This document shows positions 1 to 7,860 of a stretch of DNA of 55,322 nucleotides, piece after piece. The DNA lies in the NCBI GenBank assembly GCA_902782665.1, contig CACZOA010000099.1:1-55322 (forward strand), read 5' to 3'. The stretch's first letter is position 1. Every line of letters begins with the position of its first letter. The position numbers were made by a program, and so were the translations under genes. The notes under the pieces are model-generated. The model ran no database searches and had not been told where the DNA came from. It was given only the letters and a program-made list of their open reading frames with translations. Source of the stretch: an uncultured Bacteroidales bacterium (GTDB taxonomy: Bacteria; Bacteroidota; Bacteroidia; Bacteroidales; Paludibacteraceae).

Positions 1-1
1 G

Positions 2-2521
2 GGTGTTTTTGAGGGAGCTAAGTATCAGTGGTATGATGGCTCGACACCTATTGCAGGTGCAACAGCTCCGAACTACTCTTTTGAAACAACTTCAGCTGAA
101 TATACATATAATTTACAATTGCAGGTTTCTTATGAAGGCACAGCGTTCAAATCAAACAGATTAACAATCAAAACTGAAAAATGTTGTGAAATCATAAATG
201 AAGCTGGCGATATAGTTTCTGCATCCCGCAAAATAGTTTTCAAAGATGATTTTGGTGAGTTTGACTTGTCAGACAAAACAGGAAAAACATATAAAGTATG
301 GGATTATTCGGATATCGCAAATCCAGTACAGATAACAAAAAGGACAACAACTCCATTCAGATATGAATTGGACTATGCACCTCTTGGTTGTACGTTCCAA
401 GGAGAAGGTCCAGTGTTGGACGGAGAGTATACTGTCGCTGGTGTTTTGACAGAATATGCCCCATATTATGGTCTTGAAGGTGCTCATTTGGAGTGGGCAG
501 GAGATTTGCATGGAAAGAAACGTACCAGTGGCATCCATTTCGATCATTCCGGCAAACCTGAAGGCTGTTGTTTGTTGATAAACTGCAAAGGCAATACAGC
601 AGGTCAGAATATATATGAGCGTGAAATCACAAATTTTTGTCAGAACCGTGAGTTGACATTTGAGTGTTATATTACAATCTTTTCATCAGAAGTTCCAGGA
701 TCATATAATCCTGTTGATGTGACATTGAGAGCAACAGAGATTGGGAACTCTACTAATGTTGTAGAAAAGAGTGCGACTCAAACAAGACCTGCTGATGGAG
801 GTACTGGAAATTGGGTTAAGATCTCTGGTAAGATTTACTTGGAAAAGGGAGACGGAATCAAGTTAGAGATTGTCAACAATGTTAACCCAGACCAAAATGG
901 TAACGACTTGGTGATCGATGACATTATCGTCCGTGCTTGTGCAGCTCCATCATTGCAGGCATATTTCGACAGCATTTCATCGACAAGTGCTACGACTTGC
1001 GATGGCAACGACATCTCAATTTACGCAAAACCAACAGAAATGTTGACTAACTATTTTGGTTCTACGAATACTCGTTTCTTGTATCAGTGGACTTTGACTC
1101 CAGATAATAAAAAATCATGGAAGAACATTGGCGATCCAACAGACGAATCGGAAATGAAAGCAGGTAGCTCTCCTTTCGCTGGTTTGCTAACAGACGACAA
1201 AGTTTATTTCCGTGTGATCGCAGGTAGCGACTATACACTTTCTACAACACCACCGGATTTTTATAACGTAGATGATCCATGTGCCGCATATTCTATTTCT
1301 GATATTCTAGAATGCAGAATAGAATGTCCTACATGTACAGAGCCTATCGGCCATATCAAAATCACTGCAGATTCTACAATAGGCAAAATCACCCTAAACG
1401 CATCTGTAGATAAAAATATAGAAAGTCCTATTTATCATTGGTTACTAAACGGCGACAAACCTTTGCTTCGTGGCGGTTCTGGTCCTGTCATCCTTGATTA
1501 TGATGACATAAATATAAACAAAGGTGTCGTCACTGTTTATGCCGTAGACATAAATGGATGCAAGACAGATACAGCGACATTCAAATTTGAGCTTGCCCCT
1601 TATTGTATAGATGGTGAAGGCAACAGAGAGAACAAAATATTGGTTTGGCAAGAAGACTTTGGAAAATTTGATTTTTCCGACTCAACAGGCAAGACATACA
1701 AGGTATGGGATTACTCAGATCTTACTAATCCAGTACAAGTAACTAAAAAAACTCAGACTCCATTCAGATATGAGTTGGATTATACACCTCTTGGTTGTAC
1801 ATTCCAAGGGAAAGGACCACTGGAGGACGGAAAGTATACGGTTGCTGGTGTATTGACTACTTATACCCCATATGAAGGAATGGATGGTGCCAAGTTGGAA
1901 TGGGCAGGAGACTTGCATGGAGTGAAGCTTAATTCTGGAATTCATTACGACCACTCTGGCACTCCTGAAGGATGTTGCTTATTTGTAAATTGTAAAGACC
2001 AAACTGCAGATCAGGATATTTATAAACGAGAGATATCCAATCTATGTGAGAACAAACTGTACGCATTTGAGTGTTACATATCAATATTCACATCAGAAGC
2101 AAACGGAAAATACAATCCAGTTGATGTGACATTGAGAGCAACAGAGATTGGAAATACTACTAATGTCATAGAAATGAGAGCGACTCAGACTAAACCAGCA
2201 GACGGAGGAACTGGAAATTGGGTTAAACTTTCAGGAGAGATTGTTCTGGAAAAGGGAGACGGAATCAAGTTAGAACTTATCAACAATGTCAATACAGACC
2301 AGAACGGTAATGACTTGGTTGTTGATGACATTCGTATTTTCACTTGCGGCTACTGTAATCCTACTAATATCGAAACAATTGTTGCCAACGACGACGAAAT
2401 TGTCAATGTCTACACAGTTTCAGGAGCATTGGTAAAATCTAACGTCAAGAAATCTGAAGCATTGAAAGGATTATCTAATGGATCTTACATTGTAGGCGAC
2501 CAAAAGGTGATTGTCAAGTAG
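2..2521 (+). CDS. T9SS-exported surface protein with duplicated jelly-roll-like domains (5' partial)
   Basis: The frame is open from the first bases of the window, so the N-terminus is missing; an ATG-less TTG at 119 is not needed as a start. The visible part begins with the end of an Ig-like domain (YQWYDG..., PNYSF). It then has two copies of a domain of about 230 residues (bases 242-940 and 1649-2347), each starting DFG-F, containing WDYSD, FRYELDY and GCTFQG, and ending NGNDLV-DDI. Ig/PKD-like segments lie between them. The last 50 or so residues (VYTVSGALVKS, then SNGSYIVGDQKVIVK) look like a type A T9SS sorting domain. The protein is probably secreted or attached to the cell surface. 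The repeated domain resembles a carbohydrate-binding or adhesin beta-sandwich, but no ligand can be assigned. A strong terminator follows. Confidence 0.85.
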   Translation, partial: GVFEGAKYQWYDGSTPIAGATAPNYSFETTSAEYTYNLQLQVSYEGTAFKSNRLTIKTEKCCEIINEAGDIVSASRKIVFKDDFGEFDLSDKTGKTYKVWDYSDIANPVQITKRTTTPFRYELDYAPLGCTFQGEGPVLDGEYTVAGVLTEYAPYYGLEGAHLEWAGDLHGKKRTSGIHFDHSGKPEGCCLLINCKGNTAGQNIYEREITNFCQNRELTFECYITIFSSEVPGSYNPVDVTLRATEIGNSTNVVEKSATQTRPADGGTGNWVKISGKIYLEKGDGIKLEIVNNVNPDQNGNDLVIDDIIVRACAAPSLQAYFDSISSTSATTCDGNDISIYAKPTEMLTNYFGSTNTRFLYQWTLTPDNKKSWKNIGDPTDESEMKAGSSPFAGLLTDDKVYFRVIAGSDYTLSTTPPDFYNVDDPCAAYSISDILECRIECPTCTEPIGHIKITADSTIGKITLNASVDKNIESPIYHWLLNGDKPLLRGGSGPVILDYDDININKGVVTVYAVDINGCKTDTATFKFELAPYCIDGEGNRENKILVWQEDFGKFDFSDSTGKTYKVWDYSDLTNPVQVTKKTQTPFRYELDYTPLGCTFQGKGPLEDGKYTVAGVLTTYTPYEGMDGAKLEWAGDLHGVKLNSGIHYDHSGTPEGCCLFVNCKDQTADQDIYKREISNLCENKLYAFECYISIFTSEANGKYNPVDVTLRATEIGNTTNVIEMRATQTKPADGGTGNWVKLSGEIVLEKGDGIKLELINNVNTDQNGNDLVVDDIRIFTCGYCNPTNIETIVANDDEIVNVYTVSGALVKSNVKKSEALKGLSNGSYIVGDQKVIVK
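242..940 (+). repeat. First copy of intragenic domain repeat
   Basis: Encodes the first of two closely similar domains of about 230 residues in the surface protein. Conserved blocks include KTYKVWDYSD, ELDY-PLGCTFQG and DVTLRATEIGN. The second copy lies at 1649-2347. Confidence 0.85.
1649..2347 (+). repeat. Second copy of intragenic domain repeat
   Basis: Matches 242-940 in block order and length. Differences are scattered substitutions, with no length change obvious by eye, so this looks like an older internal duplication rather than a recent one. Confidence 0.85.
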
Positions 2522-2615
2522 AGACACACGGACGTGCGTGTCATTACAAAATGAATTCACGTGCGTCTTCTCGCAAGAAGATTCTATACGTTCTTGGACG
2601 TAAGTTAAATTTACG

Positions 2616-2659
2616 ATACGGGCTATTCCACAAATGCGTGGAATGGTCCGTATTTTTTT
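2616..2659 (+). terminator. Rho-independent terminator after the T9SS surface protein
   Basis: A 16-bp stem (arms 2616-2631 and 2638-2653, two G-U pairs) with a 6-base loop runs into a T-tract. Confidence 0.9.
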
Positions 2660-2746
2660 ACATTCCTTTTAGAACAATCCCAAACAACCAATAGTCATAC
2701 AGTGCAACAAATATCTGCATATACTATGTCAAAAACAACGTAATTT

Positions 2747-2776
2747 TTGCAGTTGGATTAAAAAAACATATCTTTG
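2747..2776 (+). promoter_or_regulatory. Bacteroidetes-type promoter of the small membrane protein gene
   Basis: TTG at 2747-2749, 19-base spacer, TATCTTTG at 2769-2776. The expected start of transcription near 2783 rules out the in-frame ATG at 2774 and favours the ATG at 2801. Confidence 0.75.
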
Positions 2777-2800
2777 CGACAAAGACTATTTCACACAGAT

Positions 2801-3205
2801 ATGATCTCATACATTTGGCTTGTCATCACAATGTTTTTTGGTTTATCCAACACTTCTACAAGTGTCTGGGAAGAAGACATTGCGGTGAATAAGACGGATG
2901 AAGAAAGTGTAGTCAAATCGTGTGAAGAAGAACATGGCATATTGTTTGATGGAGAACAATTGCCATACAGTCTGTTACTAAATGCTCCAGACAACCAACG
3001 TCTAGGCAACTCCCGCCCTACCCGTCCGCACACCATGGGTGGAGGGAAAAACGGAAAATTCGTCAACTATTGGGAGCCGACAGACTCCTATTGCTTTTTA
3101 TATTTTCTTTGTTTATTCTTTCTTTGTGCTTGTATATTGGTACAAAGAAGAATTGCGTCTCCACGATTCTACTATGTCATTGCGTTGAGACGCATCCTTT
3201 GTTAG
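2801..3205 (+). CDS. Small membrane protein of unknown function
   Basis: A 134-residue protein when started at the ATG at 2801, chosen because the longer frame (ATG 2774) would begin inside the promoter. The N-terminus is hydrophobic (ISYIWLVITMFFGL), like a signal peptide or first membrane segment. The middle is acidic and then Arg/Pro/Gly-rich (NSRPTRPHTMGGGKNGKF). A second hydrophobic segment (CFLYFLCLFFLCACILV) near the C-terminus is followed by basic residues. I recognise no enzyme motif. From memory, small Bacteroidales proteins with a similar RPTR...GG segment exist, but I cannot name a family. It could be non-functional, although the well-formed promoter argues for expression. Confidence 0.5.
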   Translation: MISYIWLVITMFFGLSNTSTSVWEEDIAVNKTDEESVVKSCEEEHGILFDGEQLPYSLLLNAPDNQRLGNSRPTRPHTMGGGKNGKFVNYWEPTDSYCFLYFLCLFFLCACILVQRRIASPRFYYVIALRRILC

Positions 3206-3271
3206 GGTCTCTTTCATATTTCAGAATCTGTTCAGTTTAGTTTTTTCATAGCCTTATCCAGCTATTGAAAC

Positions 3272-3451
3272 ATGAGGATTACAAAGGACAGAACACCATT
3301 GTTCGATCTTCTTTGCGACCCCCTTAGTGTGGATTATGACAAGACAAAAGGCAATCAAACAAACATCACATTCAGCCGTACAGAAAACAGATTCTTAAAA
3401 AAGAGAATTATTATTAAACCTATCAAAGAAAATCAAAATGGCAAATATTAA
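3272..3451 (+). CDS. Possible 59-residue ORF upstream of and overlapping the next gene
   Basis: ATG at 3272 opens a short frame (MRITKDRTPLFDLLCDPL...) that ends with TAA at 3449-3451 and overlaps the start of the following gene by 14 bases. Its composition is plausible for a soluble peptide, but I see no recognisable motif and no promoter. It could equally be chance sequence in an intergenic region. Confidence 0.2.
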   Translation: MRITKDRTPLFDLLCDPLSVDYDKTKGNQTNITFSRTENRFLKKRIIIKPIKENQNGKY

Positions 3452-3836
3452 AAGTTTGCAGATGTGGGAAAACATCTGTAGTGATAATCGTATCAATGTA
3501 TGCAAGTCGTTCTTCGGCTTGTTGAGCACAGTAAAATATGCACCGACAGGAAGTGTCATAGAAGCAAAAAGGGTAAAATTAAGTATCCCGGACGGACAAC
3601 GTTTGCACCGTATTTTGCAAGCGACACATGACAATCTATCAAAGGTTGCAGAAAACTTTCGCATTAATGACACTCCTAATGGCAATTATATGCTGGAGGC
3701 CTGTGTTTCGCAGGACGCGTCGTATGCTGTAATGCATCTTTTGCAATATAAGCAATCAGATTACGAATACAAGCCCATCTCAGAAGTTATAATCTATGAG
3801 GGGGAAGACGCGAAGATCATTAAACAATTATTCTAA
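3438..3836 (+). CDS. Conserved hypothetical protein (132 aa)
   Basis: A soluble protein of 132 residues beginning MANIKSLQMWENICSD, with no signal peptide or membrane segment. The pattern (basic N-terminal part, KSFFGLLSTVKYAPTGSVIEAKR, then a helical middle and an acidic C-terminus) looks like a small Bacteroidales protein that I recall as conserved but cannot name. Its function is unknown. It is followed by an inverted repeat and, 76 bases on, by the antiporter gene, so the two may be partly co-transcribed. Confidence 0.65.
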   Translation: MANIKSLQMWENICSDNRINVCKSFFGLLSTVKYAPTGSVIEAKRVKLSIPDGQRLHRILQATHDNLSKVAENFRINDTPNGNYMLEACVSQDASYAVMHLLQYKQSDYEYKPISEVIIYEGEDAKIIKQLF

Positions 3837-3839
3837 ACA

Positions 3840-3878
3840 AACAATCCGCCGTCAGGCTATACTTGGCGGCGGACTGTT
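3840..3878 (+). terminator. GC-rich hairpin between hypothetical gene and antiporter
   Basis: Arms 3840-3851 and 3867-3878 pair around CCGCCG/CGGCGG, with one A-C mismatch. No T-run follows, so it may be an attenuator or processing site rather than a full terminator. Confidence 0.5.
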
Positions 3879-3912
3879 AATCTCGTCACTTTAATTCTAA
3901 TTTCTGTTAACT

Positions 3913-5367
3913 ATGACTTTAACACCAGAGAACATTGTTTTTATAGGAGCCATACTCGTCTTTGCAAGTATTTTTATCAGCAAATGGGGATATCGATTTG
4001 GCATTCCCACGCTCCTTCTGTTTCTTTTCACAGGCATGCTTTTCGGTGTTGACGGACTAGGATTGGAATTTGACAGTCATGAGAATGCTCAGCTAATCGG
4101 CATGCTCTCTCTCAGTGTCATCTTGTTCTCAGGAGGAATGGACACTAAGTTCCATGATATAAAACCGATATTATCACAGGGGCTTGTGCTTTCCACAATA
4201 GGAGTCATGCTGACGACGGGAATAACAGGACTGTTCATCTATCTGATGTCGGAATGGACAAGTCTTGACATAGGATTATCGTTGCCTCTTTCCCTGTTGC
4301 TGGCAGCCACAGTTTCGTCAACAGATTCAGCATCTGTTTTTAATCTTTTACGTTCGCAACGTATTGGGCTGAAACATAATCTTCGCCCAACACTTGAGTT
4401 GGAGAGTGGATCAAACGACCCGATGGCATATGTTCTCACAATTGCTTTAGTACAGGCAATCATATCTGCAGATCAGTTTTCTGGCTGGGGTCTGGCACTG
4501 GAAATCTTGATCCAACTAGTTGTAGGAGGATTATTGGGTTACATACTCGGACATGCATCGGTTTGGATTGTGAACCATATCAACCTGCCTAATTCATCAC
4601 TCTACTCCGTGTTGGTATTGAGCATGATCTTCATCATATTCACACTTACAGACCAGTTGAAAGGGAATGGGTATCTGGCAGTATACGTGGCAGGACTTGT
4701 TGCAGGGAACAACAGGTTGTTATACAAAAGAGAGATGAACGCATTCATGCAAGGAGTAACATGGCTTTTGCAGATCGTTATGTTTATCACACTTGGTCTA
4801 CTTGTCAATCCGCATGAGATGTGGAGTGTTCTGCCAGTCGCCATTGCAATCGGACTATTTATGATGTTCGTATCACGTCCAGCGGCAATCTTTCTCTGTC
4901 TTGCCTCATTCAACATACCGGCAAAAGCAAAACTGTTTTTGTCGTGGGTCGGGCTTCGTGGCGCAGTGCCGATAATCTTTGCGACCTATCCTGTGATCGC
5001 GGGAATCGAAAACGCATATTTCCTTTTCAATGTCGTTTTTGTCATCACGCTTTTATCCCTTCTACTACAAGGGACTACTATTACAGCATGTGCTCACTGG
5101 TTGGGATTATCCACCGTCGAACCTAAAGACGGGAATGATTTTGGCATTGAGCTTCCAGAAAAATTAGAGTCGCAACTCTCAGAAATGATAATGACAGATG
5201 AAGATTTCATCAATGGCAATCGTCTCTCTGACATGAAATTTCCAGAAGGTATGCTTGTGATGATGGTGAAAAGAGGCGATAGTTTCATTGTGCCAAACGG
5301 AAAATTGGAACTGAAGGTTGGAGACAAATTGTTGACCATCGCACGTCAGAAAAAAATGGTTTTATGA
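3913..5367 (+). CDS. cvrA: Potassium (or sodium)/proton antiporter, CPA1 family, CvrA/NhaP2 type
   Basis: An inner-membrane antiporter of 484 residues. About 12 hydrophobic segments fill residues 1-395, starting TPENIVFIGAILVFASIF. The motifs SSTDSASVF and LESGSNDPMAYVL lie in the ion-translocating core; the acidic SND of such motifs is typical of CPA1/CPA2 exchangers. The region after residue 400 is soluble and ends in a TrkA_C/RCK_C-like domain (MKFPEGMLVMMVKRG, then GDKLLTIARQ), which in this family can bind regulatory ligands. This combination matches NhaP2/CvrA, which uses the proton gradient to expel K+ or Na+; which ion cannot be read from sequence. It is apparently monocistronic, with a terminator downstream. 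Confidence 0.88.
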   Translation: MTLTPENIVFIGAILVFASIFISKWGYRFGIPTLLLFLFTGMLFGVDGLGLEFDSHENAQLIGMLSLSVILFSGGMDTKFHDIKPILSQGLVLSTIGVMLTTGITGLFIYLMSEWTSLDIGLSLPLSLLLAATVSSTDSASVFNLLRSQRIGLKHNLRPTLELESGSNDPMAYVLTIALVQAIISADQFSGWGLALEILIQLVVGGLLGYILGHASVWIVNHINLPNSSLYSVLVLSMIFIIFTLTDQLKGNGYLAVYVAGLVAGNNRLLYKREMNAFMQGVTWLLQIVMFITLGLLVNPHEMWSVLPVAIAIGLFMMFVSRPAAIFLCLASFNIPAKAKLFLSWVGLRGAVPIIFATYPVIAGIENAYFLFNVVFVITLLSLLLQGTTITACAHWLGLSTVEPKDGNDFGIELPEKLESQLSEMIMTDEDFINGNRLSDMKFPEGMLVMMVKRGDSFIVPNGKLELKVGDKLLTIARQKKMVL

Positions 5368-5416
5368 CATTCTGTATGTGATTCATTGGATATCATTTAT
5401 ATTTCATGTTTATTTT

Positions 5417-5460
5417 GGCACGGATTCGGCAAAATCATTTGTTTGATCCGTGTCTTTTTT
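5417..5460 (+). terminator. Terminator of the antiporter gene
   Basis: A 9-bp stem (5417-5425 with 5446-5454, one G-U pair) is followed by TTTTTT. Confidence 0.8.
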
Positions 5461-5589
5461 ATTTGTTTGATATTTTTCAATTTAGAAGGACAGGAATAAA
5501 AGAGTTTTATATTTTTTTAAACGACTGAGAAATAGCATACTTAAAGTCAATATTTTGCGACGGAATGTTTAACGACTCAATTTTATCAT

Positions 5590-5597
5590 TATATTTG
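5590..5597 (+). promoter_or_regulatory. -7 element upstream of the serpin array
   Basis: TATATTTG matches the Bacteroidetes TAnnTTTG element. There is no TTG at the expected -33 spacing, so the promoter may be weak or activator-dependent. Confidence 0.55.
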
Positions 5598-5710
5598 CAA
5601 CATCTCAGACAACCGAAGTTAGTTAGTTATAAATCATAAAACAGCAAGACATTCTTGCGTAGCGAAAAATCAAACAAGATTATCTGAGAATAGGGATAAA
5701 AATTTTTATT

Positions 5711-7279
5711 ATGAAAAAACATTTACTATCAGCAATCGGAATTTTTGCGGCATGCACAATGTCAGCGGCGCAATATATGCACATCAACCTGCCAAACGGC
5801 AAGGAGTATGATGTGAAAGTAGAGAAAACGGATCGTGTGAGCCACGTGAAAGAAGGCGACGAAGTTTTCATCAAAGTTTCCCGTACAGACAGTTCCTACT
5901 CTCTTTATCCTTTGGATGGAGCAGAAGTGACATTCGATGAAGAGATATCTCGTATGGATGGAGATGTCGCCAACTGGAACATTGTGTCAACCATGATCGA
6001 AGGTTGTGAATATGACACAGCCAGAATCCGAGAATTAAAGGAGACAGGTTATAATGAAAGGGAATTATACCAAATACTGATAGATTATGAAAGATGTGTC
6101 AGTGAAAAGAAAAAAGAAAAAAAAGTAGAATTTTCTGACAGAGAGATCGAGGCACAAAGTTCTGCAAACAAATTTGCAACAAGACTCTTTACAGATATTT
6201 CAAAAGAGAGTAAATACCAAGACAAAAACTTGATTTTCTCTCCTACCAGTTTGCAGTTTGCATTAGCCATGTTGGCAAATGGAGCCGATGATGACGAAGC
6301 ATACGCAGAGATCACAACAGCATTAGGGAAAGAGAACATGCCACTCGACGAGTTGAACGACATGTACTCAAAGCGTTTGACAAATCTAAAACTGGTAGAC
6401 CCTCAAAAAGTCAATATTGGAATAACCAATGCGGCATTCATTCAGAATGGGCTTCCTATTGGAAAAAACTTCTTGCAAAACATTGAGGAATACTATAAAG
6501 CAGTCGCAAACAATGTAGACTTCAATGAAGACTCTACCTATACAAAAATGAACGATTGGGCAGACAAGTCTACTAATGGAATGATAAAAAAATTAGGTAT
6601 AGACAAAGACCCATCATTAATTCTAGTGTTAGCAAATGCACTGAGTTTCCAGTCGGAATGGGAAGAAAAATTCGTTCCTCAATTAACACAGCCAGGCAAA
6701 TTCATCACATCAACAGGAGAAGAGAAGCAAGTGGATAAGATGAGTAGAACCTATACTGGTTGTTATGCAGAAGGAGAAAACTATCAACTCGTCACCATTC
6801 CTTTTTACGAGGATTTCCAAATGAATGTGATTCTACCAGCAGAAGGAGTTTCTCCTGAAGTTGCTCTTGCAGAAGTTGATTTCGACAATATAAAATACAA
6901 TTATGTATCAACGTATGATAATGGAATGCACCTCTACTACTCCTATCATCTTTTATTGCCGAAATTTAATATCGACACAAAGATTAAGCTGAATGAATCT
7001 TTGAAAGAAATCGGACTAGAGAAAACATTCCTCGCAAATTTCAGCAACATTGCAGATGTTGCGAAAGTAGAAAATGTAAGACAACTTGCACATTTGGAAA
7101 TCGACGAAGACGGTGCGAAAGGTGCTGCTGTGACAGTAATAGATCTATTGGGAAGTCCTTATCTAGAAGAGAAACTTGTAGAAGTTGACGTCAACCGTCC
7201 GTTTATCGTGACAATCAACAACCCTAAGACTCACGAGATGCTCTTCATTGGATTAATCAACGATCCAACACTGAATTGA
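5711..7279 (+). CDS. Secreted serpin, copy 1
   Basis: A 522-residue protein with an N-terminal signal (MKKHLLSAIGIFAAC). FAAC at 12-15 could act as a lipobox; otherwise cleavage would fall near SAAQ. Residues 21-76 form a small beta-type domain (HINLPNGKEYDV). Residues 90-140 form a helical segment with Cys99 and Cys129. A full serpin domain runs from about 150 to 520, with FSPTSLQFALAMLANGA, NALSFQSEWEEKF and the C-terminal block NRPFIVTINNP. The hinge EIDEDGAKGAA (463-473) has small residues at P15-P9, as in inhibitory serpins. Counting from Gly468 as P15 puts P1 near Ser482 (LLGS/PYLE). The protein likely inhibits an extracellular serine or cysteine protease; the target is unknown. It heads the three-serpin array. 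Confidence 0.92.
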   Translation: MKKHLLSAIGIFAACTMSAAQYMHINLPNGKEYDVKVEKTDRVSHVKEGDEVFIKVSRTDSSYSLYPLDGAEVTFDEEISRMDGDVANWNIVSTMIEGCEYDTARIRELKETGYNERELYQILIDYERCVSEKKKEKKVEFSDREIEAQSSANKFATRLFTDISKESKYQDKNLIFSPTSLQFALAMLANGADDDEAYAEITTALGKENMPLDELNDMYSKRLTNLKLVDPQKVNIGITNAAFIQNGLPIGKNFLQNIEEYYKAVANNVDFNEDSTYTKMNDWADKSTNGMIKKLGIDKDPSLILVLANALSFQSEWEEKFVPQLTQPGKFITSTGEEKQVDKMSRTYTGCYAEGENYQLVTIPFYEDFQMNVILPAEGVSPEVALAEVDFDNIKYNYVSTYDNGMHLYYSYHLLLPKFNIDTKIKLNESLKEIGLEKTFLANFSNIADVAKVENVRQLAHLEIDEDGAKGAAVTVIDLLGSPYLEEKLVEVDVNRPFIVTINNPKTHEMLFIGLINDPTLN

Positions 7280-7382
7280 CAACAGAATATTTCAAATAAA
7301 ATTCAGTCTTCAATATTGCAGACAGAGGATTTCAAATCGAAATGCAACTTGTAATTTATGTAAACAAAATAAAATCTAAAAT

Positions 7383-7856
7383 ATGAAAAAGCTATTACGT
7401 TTAGCGGGATTATTGATGGCAATGACCACAACCGCACATGTTTATGCTGAGACGACTCACGTCACAGTTGATTTGACCGACGGAACAAAGATTTCGTACC
7501 TTTTGGCTGAATCTCCCAAAATCACCTATTCAGCCGACAGCTTTATTGTAAGTGGACCAGCCAGAGCCGCTTTCGAATTAAGCACCGTCGATTCATATCA
7601 TTTTACCGACGGAACTGTAAGCGATGCACTTGTTTTAGGAAGCAATGAGGTACGCATCACCTATTCCGACAACAACCACGTCAAAGCAGAGGGTTTGAAA
7701 CCAAACTCATCAGTGGTTCTTTATTCTGTAGCTGGATCAGCCATTCAGAAAGTGAGTGCATCAGCTGAAGGTGTGGCAGAAATAAAATTGCCACAAGCCA
7801 AAGGAGTCTACATCCTAAAAACAGACTCACAAACCGTCAAACTTATAAAAGAATAA
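7383..7856 (+). CDS. Small secreted beta-domain protein with T9SS-like tail, copy 1
   Basis: 157 residues with a clear signal peptide (MKKLLRLAGLLMAM, cleavage after VYA). Residues 25-80 form a domain with the pattern THVTVDLTDGTKISYLL, also common at the start of secreted Bacteroidetes proteins. The last 75 or so residues (VVLYSVAGSAIQKV, KGVYILKTDSQTVKLIKE) look like a T9SS type A sorting domain. The mature protein is therefore almost only a beta-domain plus a sorting tail, suggesting a surface-anchored or secreted accessory. It lies 103 bases after serpin 1 and 4 bases before serpin 2, so it should be translated with the serpins. No catalytic motif is seen. Confidence 0.75.
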   Translation: MKKLLRLAGLLMAMTTTAHVYAETTHVTVDLTDGTKISYLLAESPKITYSADSFIVSGPARAAFELSTVDSYHFTDGTVSDALVLGSNEVRITYSDNNHVKAEGLKPNSSVVLYSVAGSAIQKVSASAEGVAEIKLPQAKGVYILKTDSQTVKLIKE

Positions 7857-7860
7857 GATT

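Larger units (their letters stand above)
5368..5710. other. Intergenic region between antiporter and serpin array
   Basis: 343 bases without a gene. It holds the antiporter terminator (5417-5460) and a TATATTTG -7 element at 5590-5597. A leader of about 110 bases follows to the first serpin. No small ORF or structured RNA is convincing. Confidence 0.6.
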
